The translations under genes and the position numbers were made by a program. Positions 8,685-19,682 of a DNA stretch of 64,000 bases are shown in pieces. The notes below the pieces were generated by a model, which saw only the letters and a list, made by a program, of their open reading frames with translations, did no database searches and was not told the DNA's origin. This stretch comes from Streptomyces sp. col6 (GTDB lineage Bacteria > Actinomycetota > Actinomycetes > Streptomycetales > Streptomycetaceae). Numbering within the stretch: the stretch's first letter is position 1; each line of letters begins with the position of its first letter. The DNA is taken from the NCBI RefSeq assembly GCF_008042035.1, contig NZ_RDBL01000013.1, forward strand, positions 1,083,540-1,147,539, written 5' to 3'.

Positions 8685-8966
8685 ATGAGCGACCCGATGC
8701 CCCAGCCCGAGACGGACGCCCCGCCGGAGCCGGCCGAGCCCGCGGGGCCGGCGCCCCTCGGAGTCGTACGGACCCCGACCGGCGACGCCGGGGTGGACGG
8801 CCTGCTGGAGCGGCTGGCCGATGCCGACCACCTCGCGGCGGACGGACACACCGAGGTGTACGAGGATGTACACCGGGGCCTGCGCGAGGCGCTGAGCGCG
8901 CTGGACGCCGGGCCCGCCCCCGCACCGGGACCCGCAGGGGTGCCCCCGTACAACCACAGGAGCTGA
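8685..8966 (+). CDS. small conserved hypothetical protein upstream of tlyA
   Basis: 93 residues with a Pro/Glu/Ala-rich beginning, a central helical segment (DGLLERLADADHLAADGHTE, including VYEDVHRGLREAL just after) and a Pro-rich end. It occupies the position of Rv1693, a small protein between the HAD phosphatase and tlyA in M. tuberculosis. The function is unknown. It ends 7 bases before the tlyA start, so the two are probably co-transcribed; the aggag in its last codons doubles as the tlyA ribosome binding site. Confidence 0.75.
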   Translation: MSDPMPQPETDAPPEPAEPAGPAPLGVVRTPTGDAGVDGLLERLADADHLAADGHTEVYEDVHRGLREALSALDAGPAPAPGPAGVPPYNHRS

Positions 8967-8973
8967 ACCGAAC

Positions 8974-9785
<812 letters not shown>

Positions 9786-9789
<4 letters not shown>

Positions 9790-10691
9790 CGACGAATGCG
9801 GCACGAACAGTCTTCCTTTTGGCGCACACCGGCCGTCCGGCCGCGATCCGCAGCGCGGAACTCGTCGTCCAGGGGCTGCTCCGCAGCGGCCTGGGCGTCC
9901 GGGTCCTCGCCACGGAGGCGGCGGACCTGCCGCTGCCCGCGTCCGTCGAGACCGTCACCGATGCCACGCCCGAGGTGCTCAACGGCTGTGAGCTGCTGAT
10001 CGTCCTCGGCGGCGACGGGACGCTGCTGCGCGGCGCCGAGCTCTCGCGCGCCTCCGGGGTGCCCATGCTCGGCGTCAACCTCGGCCGGGTCGGCTTCCTC
10101 GCCGAGGCCGAGCGCGACGATCTCGACAAGGTCGTCGACCGGGTCGTCACCCGGGCGTACACGGTCGAGGAACGCATGACGATCGACGTCCTGGTGCACA
10201 GCAACGGCGATGTCGTGCACACCGACTGGGCGCTCAACGAGGCGGCCGTGCAGAAGGTGTCGCCCGAGCGGATGCTCGAAGTCGTCCTGGAGATCGACGG
10301 CCGGCCGGTGACCGGGTTCGGCTGCGACGGCATCGTGTGCGCGACGCCGACCGGCTCGACCGCGTACGCCTTCTCGGCCGGCGGGCCCGTCGTCTGGCCG
10401 GAGGTCGAGGCGCTGCTGATGGTCCCGATCAGCGCCCACGCACTCTTCGCCAAGCCGCTGGTGACCTCGCCGACCTCGGTGCTCGCCGTCGAGGTCCAGC
10501 CGCACACCCCGCACGGAGTGCTGTGGTGCGACGGGCGCAGGACCGTCGAGCTGCCCTCCGGGGCGCGCGTCGAGGTACGGCGCGGTGCCGTGCCCGTACG
10601 GCTGGCCCGGCTGCACCAGGCGTCGTTCACGGACCGGCTGGTGGCCAAGTTCGCCCTGCCCGTCTCGGGATGGCGGGGCGCGCCCCACTGA
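9786..10691 (+). CDS. nadK: NAD kinase
   Basis: 301 residues, normal for the family. The ATP-site motif GGDGTLLRGAE and the NE motif in DWALNEAAV are intact, and TPTGSTAYAFSAGGP matches the substrate region. It phosphorylates NAD to NADP. The start is a TTG at 9786 with ggagggg 5 bases upstream and a 4-base overlap with tlyA (ttga); longer in-frame starts would lie inside tlyA. Sometimes called ppnK. Sits between tlyA and recN exactly as in mycobacteria. Confidence 0.93.
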
Positions 10692-10749
10692 GCGCACGAT
10701 CGGGGCGTCCCGTCCGTGGCCCGTGTGCACGCGGGCGGGGAAACCTCGT

Positions 10750-12501
10750 ATGGTCATGTCCGTGTTGGAGGAGATGCGGATACGGTCGCTCGGGGTCATC
10801 GACGACGCGGTGGTGGAGCTGTCACCCGGTTTCACCGCGGTGACGGGCGAGACCGGCGCCGGCAAGACCATGGTCGTCACCAGCCTGGGGCTGCTGCTCG
10901 GCGGGCGCGCCGACCCCGCCCTGGTGCGGATCGGTGCCAAGGCAGCGGTCGTCGAGGGCCGGATCACGGTGGCCGGCGGCGACGCGGTGGCGCTGCGCGC
11001 CGAGGAGGCCGGGGCCGAGATCGAGGACGGCGCGCTGCTCATCAGCCGCACCGTCTCCGCCGAGGGGCGCTCCCGGGCGCACCTGGGCGGCAGATCCGTG
11101 CCGGTGGGCGTGCTGTCCGAGCTGGCCGACGAACTCGTCGCCGTGCACGGCCAGACCGACCAGCAGGGCCTCCTCAAGCCGGCCCGGCAGCGGCAGGCCC
11201 TCGACCGGTACGCGGGCGACGGCGTCGCCGCGCCGCTGGCGAAGTACGCGGCGGCCTACCGGCGGCTGCGGGACGTCGCGGCGGAGCTGGACGAGCTGAC
11301 GACGCGCGCCCGCGAACGCGCGCAGGAGGCCGACCTCCTGCGCTTCGGGCTGAACGAGATCGCCGCCGTCGAACCGCTGCCCGGCGAGGACACCGAGCTG
11401 GCCGCCGAGGCCCAGCGGCTCGGCCACGCCGACGCGCTCGCCTCCGCCGCCGCCCTCGCGCACACCGCGCTGGCCGGCAACCCGGAGGACCCGGAGGCCC
11501 TGGACGCCACGACCGTGGTGGCCGCGGCCCGGCAGGCCCTCGACGGGGTGCGCTCGCACGACCCGGCGCTCGCCTCGCTCGCCGACCGGGTCGGCGAGAT
11601 CTCCATCCTGCTCGCCGACGTCTCGGGCGAACTGTCCGGGTACGCGGACCAGCTGGACGCCGACCCGCTGCGGCTCGCCGCCGTGGAGGAGCGCCGCGCC
11701 GCGCTCACCGCGCTCACCCGCAAGTACGGGGAGGACATCACCGCCGTACTCGCCTGGGCGCAGGAGGGCGCGGACCGGCTCACCGAGCTGGAGGGCGACG
11801 ACGACCGGATCGGGGAGCTGACCGCCGAGCGGGACGCCCTGCGCGCCGAACTCTCGGGCCTCGGGCAGGCGTTGACCGACGCCCGGACGGCCGCCGCCGC
11901 GTCCTTCGCCGACGCGGTGACCGAGGAGCTGGCGTCCCTGGCCATGCCGCACGCCCGGGTCTCCTTCGACATCCGGCAGACCGAGGCGCCGGACGAGGCA
12001 TCCGGCATCGAGATCGACGGCCGGAACGTGGCCTACGGCCCGTCCGGCGCCGACGAGGTCGAACTGCTCCTCGCCCCGCACCCCGGCGCCCAGCCCCGGC
12101 CGATCGCCAAGGGCGCCTCGGGCGGTGAGCTGTCCCGGGTGATGCTCGCCGTCGAGGTGGTCTTCGCGGGTTCCGACCCCGTGCCCACCTACCTCTTCGA
12201 CGAGGTCGACGCGGGTGTCGGCGGCAAGGCGGCCGTGGAGGTCGGGCGGCGGCTCGCGAAGCTCGCCAGGTCGGCCCAGGTCGTGGTCGTCACCCACCTG
12301 CCCCAGGTGGCCGCGTTCGCGGACCGGCAGCTGCTGGTCGAGAAGACCGTGGACGGCTCGGTGACCAGCAGTGGTGTCACCGTGCTGGAGGGCGAGGACC
12401 GGGTGCGGGAGCTGTCCCGGATGCTCGCGGGCCAGGAGGACTCCGAGACGGCCCGCGCCCACGCCGAGGAACTGCTCGCCGCGGCCCGCGCCGACGGGTA
12501 G
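10750..12501 (+). CDS. recN: DNA repair ATPase RecN
   Basis: 583 residues. SMC-like: Walker A GETGAGKTM near the N-terminus, a central coiled-coil region (about residues 170-390, rich in Ala/Glu/Leu/Arg), signature KGASGGELSRVMLA and Walker B PTYLFDEVDAGVGG. RecN gathers double-strand ends during recombinational repair. Several starts are available (ATG 10750, ATG 10756, GTG 10762); ATG 10750 has a G-rich site gcgggg at suitable distance. It is 58 bases after nadK. No LexA-type box could be seen in that gap. A 13-base hairpin follows. Confidence 0.93.
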   Translation: MVMSVLEEMRIRSLGVIDDAVVELSPGFTAVTGETGAGKTMVVTSLGLLLGGRADPALVRIGAKAAVVEGRITVAGGDAVALRAEEAGAEIEDGALLISRTVSAEGRSRAHLGGRSVPVGVLSELADELVAVHGQTDQQGLLKPARQRQALDRYAGDGVAAPLAKYAAAYRRLRDVAAELDELTTRARERAQEADLLRFGLNEIAAVEPLPGEDTELAAEAQRLGHADALASAAALAHTALAGNPEDPEALDATTVVAAARQALDGVRSHDPALASLADRVGEISILLADVSGELSGYADQLDADPLRLAAVEERRAALTALTRKYGEDITAVLAWAQEGADRLTELEGDDDRIGELTAERDALRAELSGLGQALTDARTAAAASFADAVTEELASLAMPHARVSFDIRQTEAPDEASGIEIDGRNVAYGPSGADEVELLLAPHPGAQPRPIAKGASGGELSRVMLAVEVVFAGSDPVPTYLFDEVDAGVGGKAAVEVGRRLAKLARSAQVVVVTHLPQVAAFADRQLLVEKTVDGSVTSSGVTVLEGEDRVRELSRMLAGQEDSETARAHAEELLAAARADG

Positions 12502-12545
12502 GGGAACGGCTCGCCACGGCTCGCGCCGGACGGGCAGGGGCTTTC

Positions 12546-12574
12546 GCGGCCGGGACCGGAGCGGTCCCGGCCGC
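12546..12574 (+). terminator. terminator after recN
   Basis: Perfect inverted repeat with 13-base arms (12546-12558 and 12562-12574) and a 3-base loop, 44 bases after the recN stop. The remaining gap to the glycosyltransferase gene (to 12758) shows nothing else I can support. Confidence 0.8.
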
Positions 12575-12758
12575 TCCGGTTTCGCCGTACGGGTGTCGTG
12601 CCGCCGTACACACTTTCACCCGTGCGGGTGGTCTGGGGCGCCCGGTTTGTCGCGATGAGCGCCGGAGTAACGGTTCCGTCGTGCCGGAACGTGCGTACGG
12701 ACTGGCATCCTTGGCCGTGTTCGTACCCCCGACTCGGGAGCCCCGGGAGCCAATCGAC

Positions 12759-13844
12759 GTGTCACAGCTGCGCACGGTCCAGGTACTCGGCGGCGGCAGT
12801 GCCGGCAGCAGCGCGCATGCCCGCTCGCTGGCCGCCGGACTGGTCGCCCGGGGGGTGAAGGTCACGGTCTGCGCGCCCGCCGCGCTGGACCGCACCCACG
12901 ACTTCACCGCCACGGGCGCCCACTTCGCCCCTGTGCCCCGGCGCAGCGATCCGGCGGCCGTCGCCGCGCTCCGTGCCGCCTGCGCCGACGCGGACGTCGT
13001 CCACGCGCACGGCCTGCACGCCGCCGTGCGGGCGGCCCTGGCGATCGGCGGCCGCCGCATCCCCCTGGTCGTCACCTGGCACACCCGCGCCCATGCGGAG
13101 GGGGCCCGCCGACGGCTGCTGCACCTGCTGGAGCGAAGGGCGGTGCGCGCGGCGGCCGTTGTGCTCGCCACCTCCTCCGACCTGGTCGACCGGGCGCGCG
13201 CCCGGGGCGCCCGTGACGCCCGCCTCGCGCCCGTCGCCGCACCCCGGCCGCCGCTGCCCGCCGGGCCGCCCGCCGAGAAGGTGCGCGCCGAACTCGGTGC
13301 GGTGGAGCGGCCGTTGATCGTCGCGCTCGGCAGTCTCGTCCCGCACCACGGCTACGGCACCCTGCTCGACGCGGCGGCCGCGTGGCGCCTGCTCGACCCC
13401 GTGCCGCTGGTGGCCGTCGTCGGGGAGGGACGGGAGCGGGCCGCCCTGCGGCGGCGGATCACGGCCGAGGGACTGCCCGTCGAACTGCTGGGTGACCGGA
13501 ACGACGCCGCCGCGTTGCTGGCCGCGGCCGACGTGGCCGTCCTGGCCAGCCGCTGGGAGTCCCGCTCGACGATGGCCCAGCAGGCGCTGCGGGCCGGGGT
13601 GCCCCTGGTCGCCACCGCGGTCGGCGGCACGCCCGAACTTGTGGGGGACGCGGCGGTCCTCGTGCCGTATGCGGACGCCGATGCGCTGGCCCTGTCGGTG
13701 GCCGGGCTGCTGGACGACCCGGCCGGGCGGGACCGGCTGGCCGCCGACGGGCTCCGGCAGGCGGCGAGCTGGCCGACCGAGGACGACACGGTGGCGCAGG
13801 TGCTCTGCGTGTACGACGAACTGGTCCAGCCGCTGGTCCGCTGA
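12759..13844 (+). CDS. glycosyltransferase family 4 protein
   Basis: 361 residues. The N-terminal half has the GT4 glycine-rich entry VQVLGGGSAGSSAHARSL and a Rossmann-type acceptor domain; the C-terminal half has VPHHGYGTLLDA, VGEGRERAALRR and ASRWESRSTMAQQALRAGVPLVATAVGG, the last region including the nucleotide-sugar-binding EX7E-like area. It would transfer a sugar from an NDP donor, acceptor unknown. GTG 12759 is preferred because gggag lies about 10 bases upstream and the conserved region begins here; an earlier GTG at 12681 is in frame. In mycobacteria this position holds the SteA-like and MctB-like genes instead. Confidence 0.88.
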   Translation: MSQLRTVQVLGGGSAGSSAHARSLAAGLVARGVKVTVCAPAALDRTHDFTATGAHFAPVPRRSDPAAVAALRAACADADVVHAHGLHAAVRAALAIGGRRIPLVVTWHTRAHAEGARRRLLHLLERRAVRAAAVVLATSSDLVDRARARGARDARLAPVAAPRPPLPAGPPAEKVRAELGAVERPLIVALGSLVPHHGYGTLLDAAAAWRLLDPVPLVAVVGEGRERAALRRRITAEGLPVELLGDRNDAAALLAAADVAVLASRWESRSTMAQQALRAGVPLVATAVGGTPELVGDAAVLVPYADADALALSVAGLLDDPAGRDRLAADGLRQAASWPTEDDTVAQVLCVYDELVQPLVR

Positions 13845-13910
13845 CGGCCGTTGACAGCGCCCGGACCGGCTGCGATCTTGAAAATCCGGGCAGGGTGGCT
13901 GGGAGGGCAC

Positions 13911-14795
13911 ATGGGCGAGGACGTACGGGTCGACCGGGAGCAGGGCGCGGACATCGGCGCGCCGCCGGGACCGCTCGTCCCCGCCGACTGGCTCGCCGCG
14001 CGCCTCGGCGCTCCCGGGCTGCTGGTGCTCGACGCCTCGGTGGGCGCGCACCGGGGGAGCGGGACGCGGATCGCGGGCGCCCGGGTCTTCGACATCGACG
14101 GCGCGCTCTCCGACCCCACGGCGACGGTGCCGCACACCATGCCGGACGCCGCCCGGTTCACCGACGGGATGCGGGCGCTCGGCCTGAACGACGCGGACAC
14201 CGTCGTCGTGTACGACGCCGCCGGTATCTACTCCAGCGCCCGCGCCTGGTGGATGCTCCGCGCGATGGGCTTCGACCGGGCCGCCGTCCTCGACGGGGGC
14301 CTGCCCACCTGGACCTCCGCCGGGCTGCCGGTCGACGAGGGCGCGCCCGGACCCCTCACCGCGCGCGGGGACTTCACGGCCCGGCCCCGCCCCGGGCTCC
14401 TCGTGGACGCCGACACGGTGGCGGCTGCCCTGGCCGCCCCGGACGCGGCGGTGCTCGACGCCAGGACCCGGGGGCGGTTCGAGGGCACGGAGCCCGAACC
14501 GCGTGCCGGGCTGCGCGGCGGCCATATGCCGGGGTCCGTGAACCTGCCCTTCGGCCTGCTCCAGGACGCGGGGCGGATGCTGCCGCCCGGCGAACTGCGC
14601 GCGGCGTTCGCCGGTGCGGCCGGTGACCGGAAGCGCCTGTACGTCAGCTGCGGCTCGGGCGTGACCGCCTGCGTCCTCGCGCTCGGCGCCGAGCTGGCCG
14701 GCTACCGGGGGACAGCCGTGTACGACGGCTCCTGGAGCGAGTGGGGCCTGCCGTCCTCGGACCGGCCGGTCGCGACGGGGGCGGCGGCGGGCTGA
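13911..14795 (+). CDS. tandem-rhodanese sulfurtransferase
   Basis: 294 residues with two rhodanese domains. The first (about 20-145) lacks a catalytic Cys; the second (about 160-290) has the active-site loop CGSGVTA with Cys247. This is the architecture of thiosulfate and 3-mercaptopyruvate sulfurtransferases; the CGSGVTA form favours the 3-mercaptopyruvate type, but I cannot decide the donor. ATG 13911 has gggagggc directly ahead. A ttgaca hexamer at 13851 with gatctt 17 bases on could be its promoter, inside the 66-base gap after the glycosyltransferase gene. Confidence 0.88.
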   Translation: MGEDVRVDREQGADIGAPPGPLVPADWLAARLGAPGLLVLDASVGAHRGSGTRIAGARVFDIDGALSDPTATVPHTMPDAARFTDGMRALGLNDADTVVVYDAAGIYSSARAWWMLRAMGFDRAAVLDGGLPTWTSAGLPVDEGAPGPLTARGDFTARPRPGLLVDADTVAAALAAPDAAVLDARTRGRFEGTEPEPRAGLRGGHMPGSVNLPFGLLQDAGRMLPPGELRAAFAGAAGDRKRLYVSCGSGVTACVLALGAELAGYRGTAVYDGSWSEWGLPSSDRPVATGAAAG

Positions 14796-14802
14796 TACGG
14801 CT

Positions 14803-14835
14803 CCGCCCGGCTGCCGGAGAGCGGCAGCCGGGCGG
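14803..14835. terminator. bidirectional terminator
   Basis: Perfect 14-base arms (14803-14816 and 14822-14835) with a 5-base loop, between the sulfurtransferase gene and the convergent GH15 gene. No T-run. Confidence 0.85.
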
Positions 14836-14857
14836 GAACGGGGCGGGACCGTGGCCG

Positions 14858-16684
14858 TCAGCCCACGTACGCACCGCTCGCCGTCAGGCGCAGGGCCGTG
14901 TCGATCAGGGGAACGTGGCTGAACGCCTGCGGGAAGTTGCCCACCTGGCGCTGGAGGCGTGCGTCCCACTCCTCGGCCAGCAGGCCCAGGTCGTTGCGGA
15001 GGGACAGCAGCTTCTCGAAGAGACGGCGGGCCTCGTCGACCCGGCCGATCATCGCCAGGTCGTCCGCCAGCCAGAACGAGCAGGCCAGGAACGCGCCCTC
15101 GTCGCCCTCCAGACCGTCCACGCCCGCGTCGTCGCCCGCCGTCGGGTAGCGCAGCACGAAGCCGTCCTCCGTGGACAGCTCGCGCTGGATCGCCTCGATG
15201 GTGCCGATGACCCGCTTGTCGTCGGGCGGCAGGAAGCCCATCTGCGGGATGAGCAGCAGGGAGGCGTCCAGCTCCTTCGACCCGTAGGACTGGGTGAAGG
15301 TGTTGCGCTCCTTGTCGTACCCGCGCTCGCAGACGTCGCGGTGGATGTCGTCGCGCAGCTCGCGCCAGCGCTCCAGCGGCCCGTCCGTGTCGCCGGACTC
15401 GATGAGCTTGATGGTCCGGTCGACGGCGACCCAGGCCATCACCTTGGAGTGCACGAAGTGACGGCGCGGGCCGCGCACCTCCCAGATGCCCTCGTCCGGC
15501 TCGCCCCAGTGCTTCTCCAGGTACTCGATGAGCTTGAGCTGGAGCCCGGTGGCGTAGTCGTTGCGGGCCAGGCCGGTCATGTGCGCGAGGTGCAGCGCCT
15601 CGGTGACCTCGCCGTACACGTCCAGCTGGAGCTGGCCCGCCGCGCCGTTGCCGACGCGGACCGGGGCGGAGCCCTCGTAACCCGGCAGCCACTCCAGCTC
15701 CGCCTCGCCCAGCTCCCGTTCGCCCGCGATCCCGTACATGATCTGCAGGTTCTCCGGGTCGCCGGCGACCGCGCGCAGCAGCCACTCGCGCCAGGCGCGG
15801 GCCTCCTCGCGGTAGCCGGTGCGCAGCAGCGAGGAGAGTGTGATCGCGGCGTCGCGCAGCCAGGTGTAGCGGTAGTCCCAGTTGCGGGAGCCGCCGATGT
15901 CCTCGGGCAGCGAGGTGGTCGGCGCGGCGACGATGCCGCCGGTCGGCGCGTACGTCAGTGCCTTCAGCGTGATCAGCGAGCGGACCACGGCCTCGCGGTA
16001 GGGCCCGTGGTACGTGCACTGCTCGACCCACTCGCGCCAGAAGTCCGCGGTCGCCTCCAGCGAGCCGTCCGGGTCCGGGAGCGCGGGCGGCTCGTGGTGC
16101 GAGGGCTGCCAGCTGATGGTGAACGCGATCCGGTCACCGGGGGCGACGGTGAAGTCGGAGTACGTGGTCAGGTTCTCGCCGTAGGTGTCGGCGGGGGTGT
16201 CCAGCCAGACCGAGTCCGGCCCCGCGACGGCGACCGTACGTGAGTCCACCTTGTGCACCCAGGGGGTGACGCGGCCGTAGCTGAACCGCATGCGCAGCTC
16301 CGAGCGCATCGGCACCCGGCCGCTGACGCCCTCCACGATCCGGATCAGCTGGGGCGCGCCGTCGCGCGGCGGCATGAAGTCGGTCACTCTGACCGTGCCG
16401 CGCGGCGTGTCCCACTCCGATTCGAGGATCAGGGAGTCCCCGCGGTAGCGGCGGCGGTCGGCCGCCGGAGGCTCCGTGCCCTCGGGGTGGGCCGGTCCCA
16501 GACGCCAGAAGCCGTGTTCGTCGGTGCCCAGGAGGCCCGCGAAAATGGCGTGTGAATCGAAGCGGGGCAGGCACAGCCAGTCCGCTGTGCCGTCCCGGCA
16601 GACCAGGGCGGCGGTCTGCATGTCTCCGATGAGTGCGTAATCCTCGATGCGCCCGGCCACGTGCATCTCCAGTCGAACGGCCAT
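14858..16684 (-). CDS. glycoside hydrolase family 15 protein (trehalase/glucoamylase-like)
   Basis: 608 residues. The N-terminus IEDYALIGDMQTAALVCRDG with WLCLPRFDSHAIFAGLLG is the beta-sandwich start of bacterial GH15 proteins. The (alpha/alpha)6 barrel carries NWDYRYTWLRDA, the general acid region DEGIWEVRGPRRHFVHSK and the base region GDEGAFLACSFWLADDLA. Mycobacterial relatives are trehalases; glucoamylase or another alpha-glucosidase is equally possible. No signal peptide, so probably intracellular. ATG 16684 or the inner ATG seven codons on (MHVAGRIEDY) may be used. Transcribed divergently from pyrG. Confidence 0.9.
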   Translation of the reverse strand: MAVRLEMHVAGRIEDYALIGDMQTAALVCRDGTADWLCLPRFDSHAIFAGLLGTDEHGFWRLGPAHPEGTEPPAADRRRYRGDSLILESEWDTPRGTVRVTDFMPPRDGAPQLIRIVEGVSGRVPMRSELRMRFSYGRVTPWVHKVDSRTVAVAGPDSVWLDTPADTYGENLTTYSDFTVAPGDRIAFTISWQPSHHEPPALPDPDGSLEATADFWREWVEQCTYHGPYREAVVRSLITLKALTYAPTGGIVAAPTTSLPEDIGGSRNWDYRYTWLRDAAITLSSLLRTGYREEARAWREWLLRAVAGDPENLQIMYGIAGERELGEAELEWLPGYEGSAPVRVGNGAAGQLQLDVYGEVTEALHLAHMTGLARNDYATGLQLKLIEYLEKHWGEPDEGIWEVRGPRRHFVHSKVMAWVAVDRTIKLIESGDTDGPLERWRELRDDIHRDVCERGYDKERNTFTQSYGSKELDASLLLIPQMGFLPPDDKRVIGTIEAIQRELSTEDGFVLRYPTAGDDAGVDGLEGDEGAFLACSFWLADDLAMIGRVDEARRLFEKLLSLRNDLGLLAEEWDARLQRQVGNFPQAFSHVPLIDTALRLTASGAYVG

Positions 16685-17061
16685 GTCGCCCCGTGGGGCG
16701 CTTACTGCGGGTCAAGAGGTCGTAGCAAGGGGTTGTTGTGGGGTGACCTGCGAGCTTCTGCCTCGCCCGAGCGAGTGTCCGAGCAGGATACGACGCACCC
16801 GGGTGGTCCGCGCGACCCTCTCGCCAACTGGGCTGCGCCGATCGAGTGGGGTGCGAGTGGCACACGTGACTCGCGCGGCGCTCGCGCGCCGGGTGGCCGG
16901 AAGCGGTCTCCCCCTGTCGCTGATACCCTGGTAGCCCGTGGACCGGTGGTCGTCCTCGAGAGCGGACGAGGCCCCCGAACCGCAGCGACGGCATCTCCGG
17001 AAATCCGGACGGCAAGCCGGTACGCACCTCATGATCGCGACCACGGGAGCCCCCTTTGGCT
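16685..17061. other. 377-base divergent intergenic region before pyrG
   Basis: No gene or clear hairpin was found. It must hold the promoters of the GH15 gene and of pyrG. The tract gataccctggtag near 16921-16933 resembles a vegetative -10 region but has no convincing -35 at the right distance. I see no pyrimidine-run of the kind used for pyrG attenuation in Bacillus. Confidence 0.5.
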
Positions 17062-18735
<1,674 letters not shown>

Positions 18736-18825
18736 ACGGCCGGCCCCCAGGCGTTACGGTTGACCGGGGCGCGTGTCCGAACAGGGACGCGGGCCCCGGT
18801 CACCGTTTTTCGTGGGAGGACGCAG

Positions 18826-19452
18826 ATGGGTTTCCAGGACACGCCCGAACAATGGCGGGTCACCGCGAGCGCGACCCCGTTCCGGGGGAAGAAGACCAGC
18901 GTCCGCGCCGATGACGTCGAGATGCCCGACGGTACGGTCGCGCACCGCGACTACCAGGTCCACCCCGGCTCGGTCGCCGTGCTCGCGCTCGACGACGAGG
19001 GCCGCGTCCTCGTCCTGCGCCAGTACCGCCACCCGGTCCGCCACAAGCTGTGGGAGATCCCGGCCGGCCTGCTCGACGTGCCCGGCGAGAACCCGCTGCA
19101 CGCCGCACAGCGCGAGCTGTACGAGGAGGCGCACGTCAAGGCCGAGGACTGGCGGGTGCTGACCGACATCTACACCTCGCCCGGCGGCTCCGACGAGGCC
19201 GTACGCATCTTCCTCGCCCGGGACGTCTCCGAGGCGGAGGGCGAGCGCTTCGAGGTCGCCGAGGAGGAGGCGGACATGGAGCTGGCCCGGGTGCCGCTCC
19301 AGGACCTCGTGCGCAAGGTCCTCGCGGGCGACCTGCACAACAGCTGCCTGGTCGTGGGCGTCCTCTCGCTCGCCGCGGTCCTCGCGGGCGACGGCACCGA
19401 CTCGCTGCGGCCCGCCGACGCGCCCTGGCCGGCCCGCCCCTTCGAGGCCTGA
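18826..19452 (+). CDS. NUDIX hydrolase, ADP-ribose pyrophosphatase type
   Basis: 208 residues. The NUDIX box is present in GLLDVPGENPLHAAQREL followed by YEEAHV; as in mycobacterial Rv1700 the first Gly is one residue further from the first Glu than in the consensus, and the usual last Gly is a His. The N-terminal domain (VHPGSVAVLALDDEGRVL) is typical of dimeric ADP-ribose pyrophosphatases, which split ADP-ribose to AMP and ribose 5-phosphate. ATG 18826 has gggagga 5 bases ahead. It is one of three NUDIX-box proteins in this window. Confidence 0.9.
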   Translation: MGFQDTPEQWRVTASATPFRGKKTSVRADDVEMPDGTVAHRDYQVHPGSVAVLALDDEGRVLVLRQYRHPVRHKLWEIPAGLLDVPGENPLHAAQRELYEEAHVKAEDWRVLTDIYTSPGGSDEAVRIFLARDVSEAEGERFEVAEEEADMELARVPLQDLVRKVLAGDLHNSCLVVGVLSLAAVLAGDGTDSLRPADAPWPARPFEA

Positions 19453-19536
19453 CGAACCGTCGACTCCGACACTGACGGCCCGTCGGAAGCCGTACCGGCA
19501 AAGGCCGGTGCGGCACCGGACACGGTCACTCCCGCG

Positions 19537-19577
19537 CATCCCTCGATCGTAAGAAATGCTGATCCGATCGAGGGATG
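19537..19577. terminator. hairpin downstream of the NUDIX gene
   Basis: Perfect 13-base arms (19537-19549 and 19565-19577) separated by a 15-base loop. It lies 84 bases after the NUDIX stop and 105 before the next start. It could be a terminator or, given the large loop, an operator-like or RNA regulatory element. Confidence 0.55.
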
Positions 19578-19682
19578 TCCGGAGCGCGCTCCCCCTCGAC
19601 CGCCCACCCGGCTGAACTACGCTTCGAATGCCCTGACCGGACTCCCGGCGGGCAACGCGTGCAGCGAAGTGGAGCGTGGCCC

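Noticed and set aside
16685..17061. pyrG attenuator or riboswitch
   Set aside because: No stable terminator/antiterminator pair and no C-run near the transcript start could be identified.
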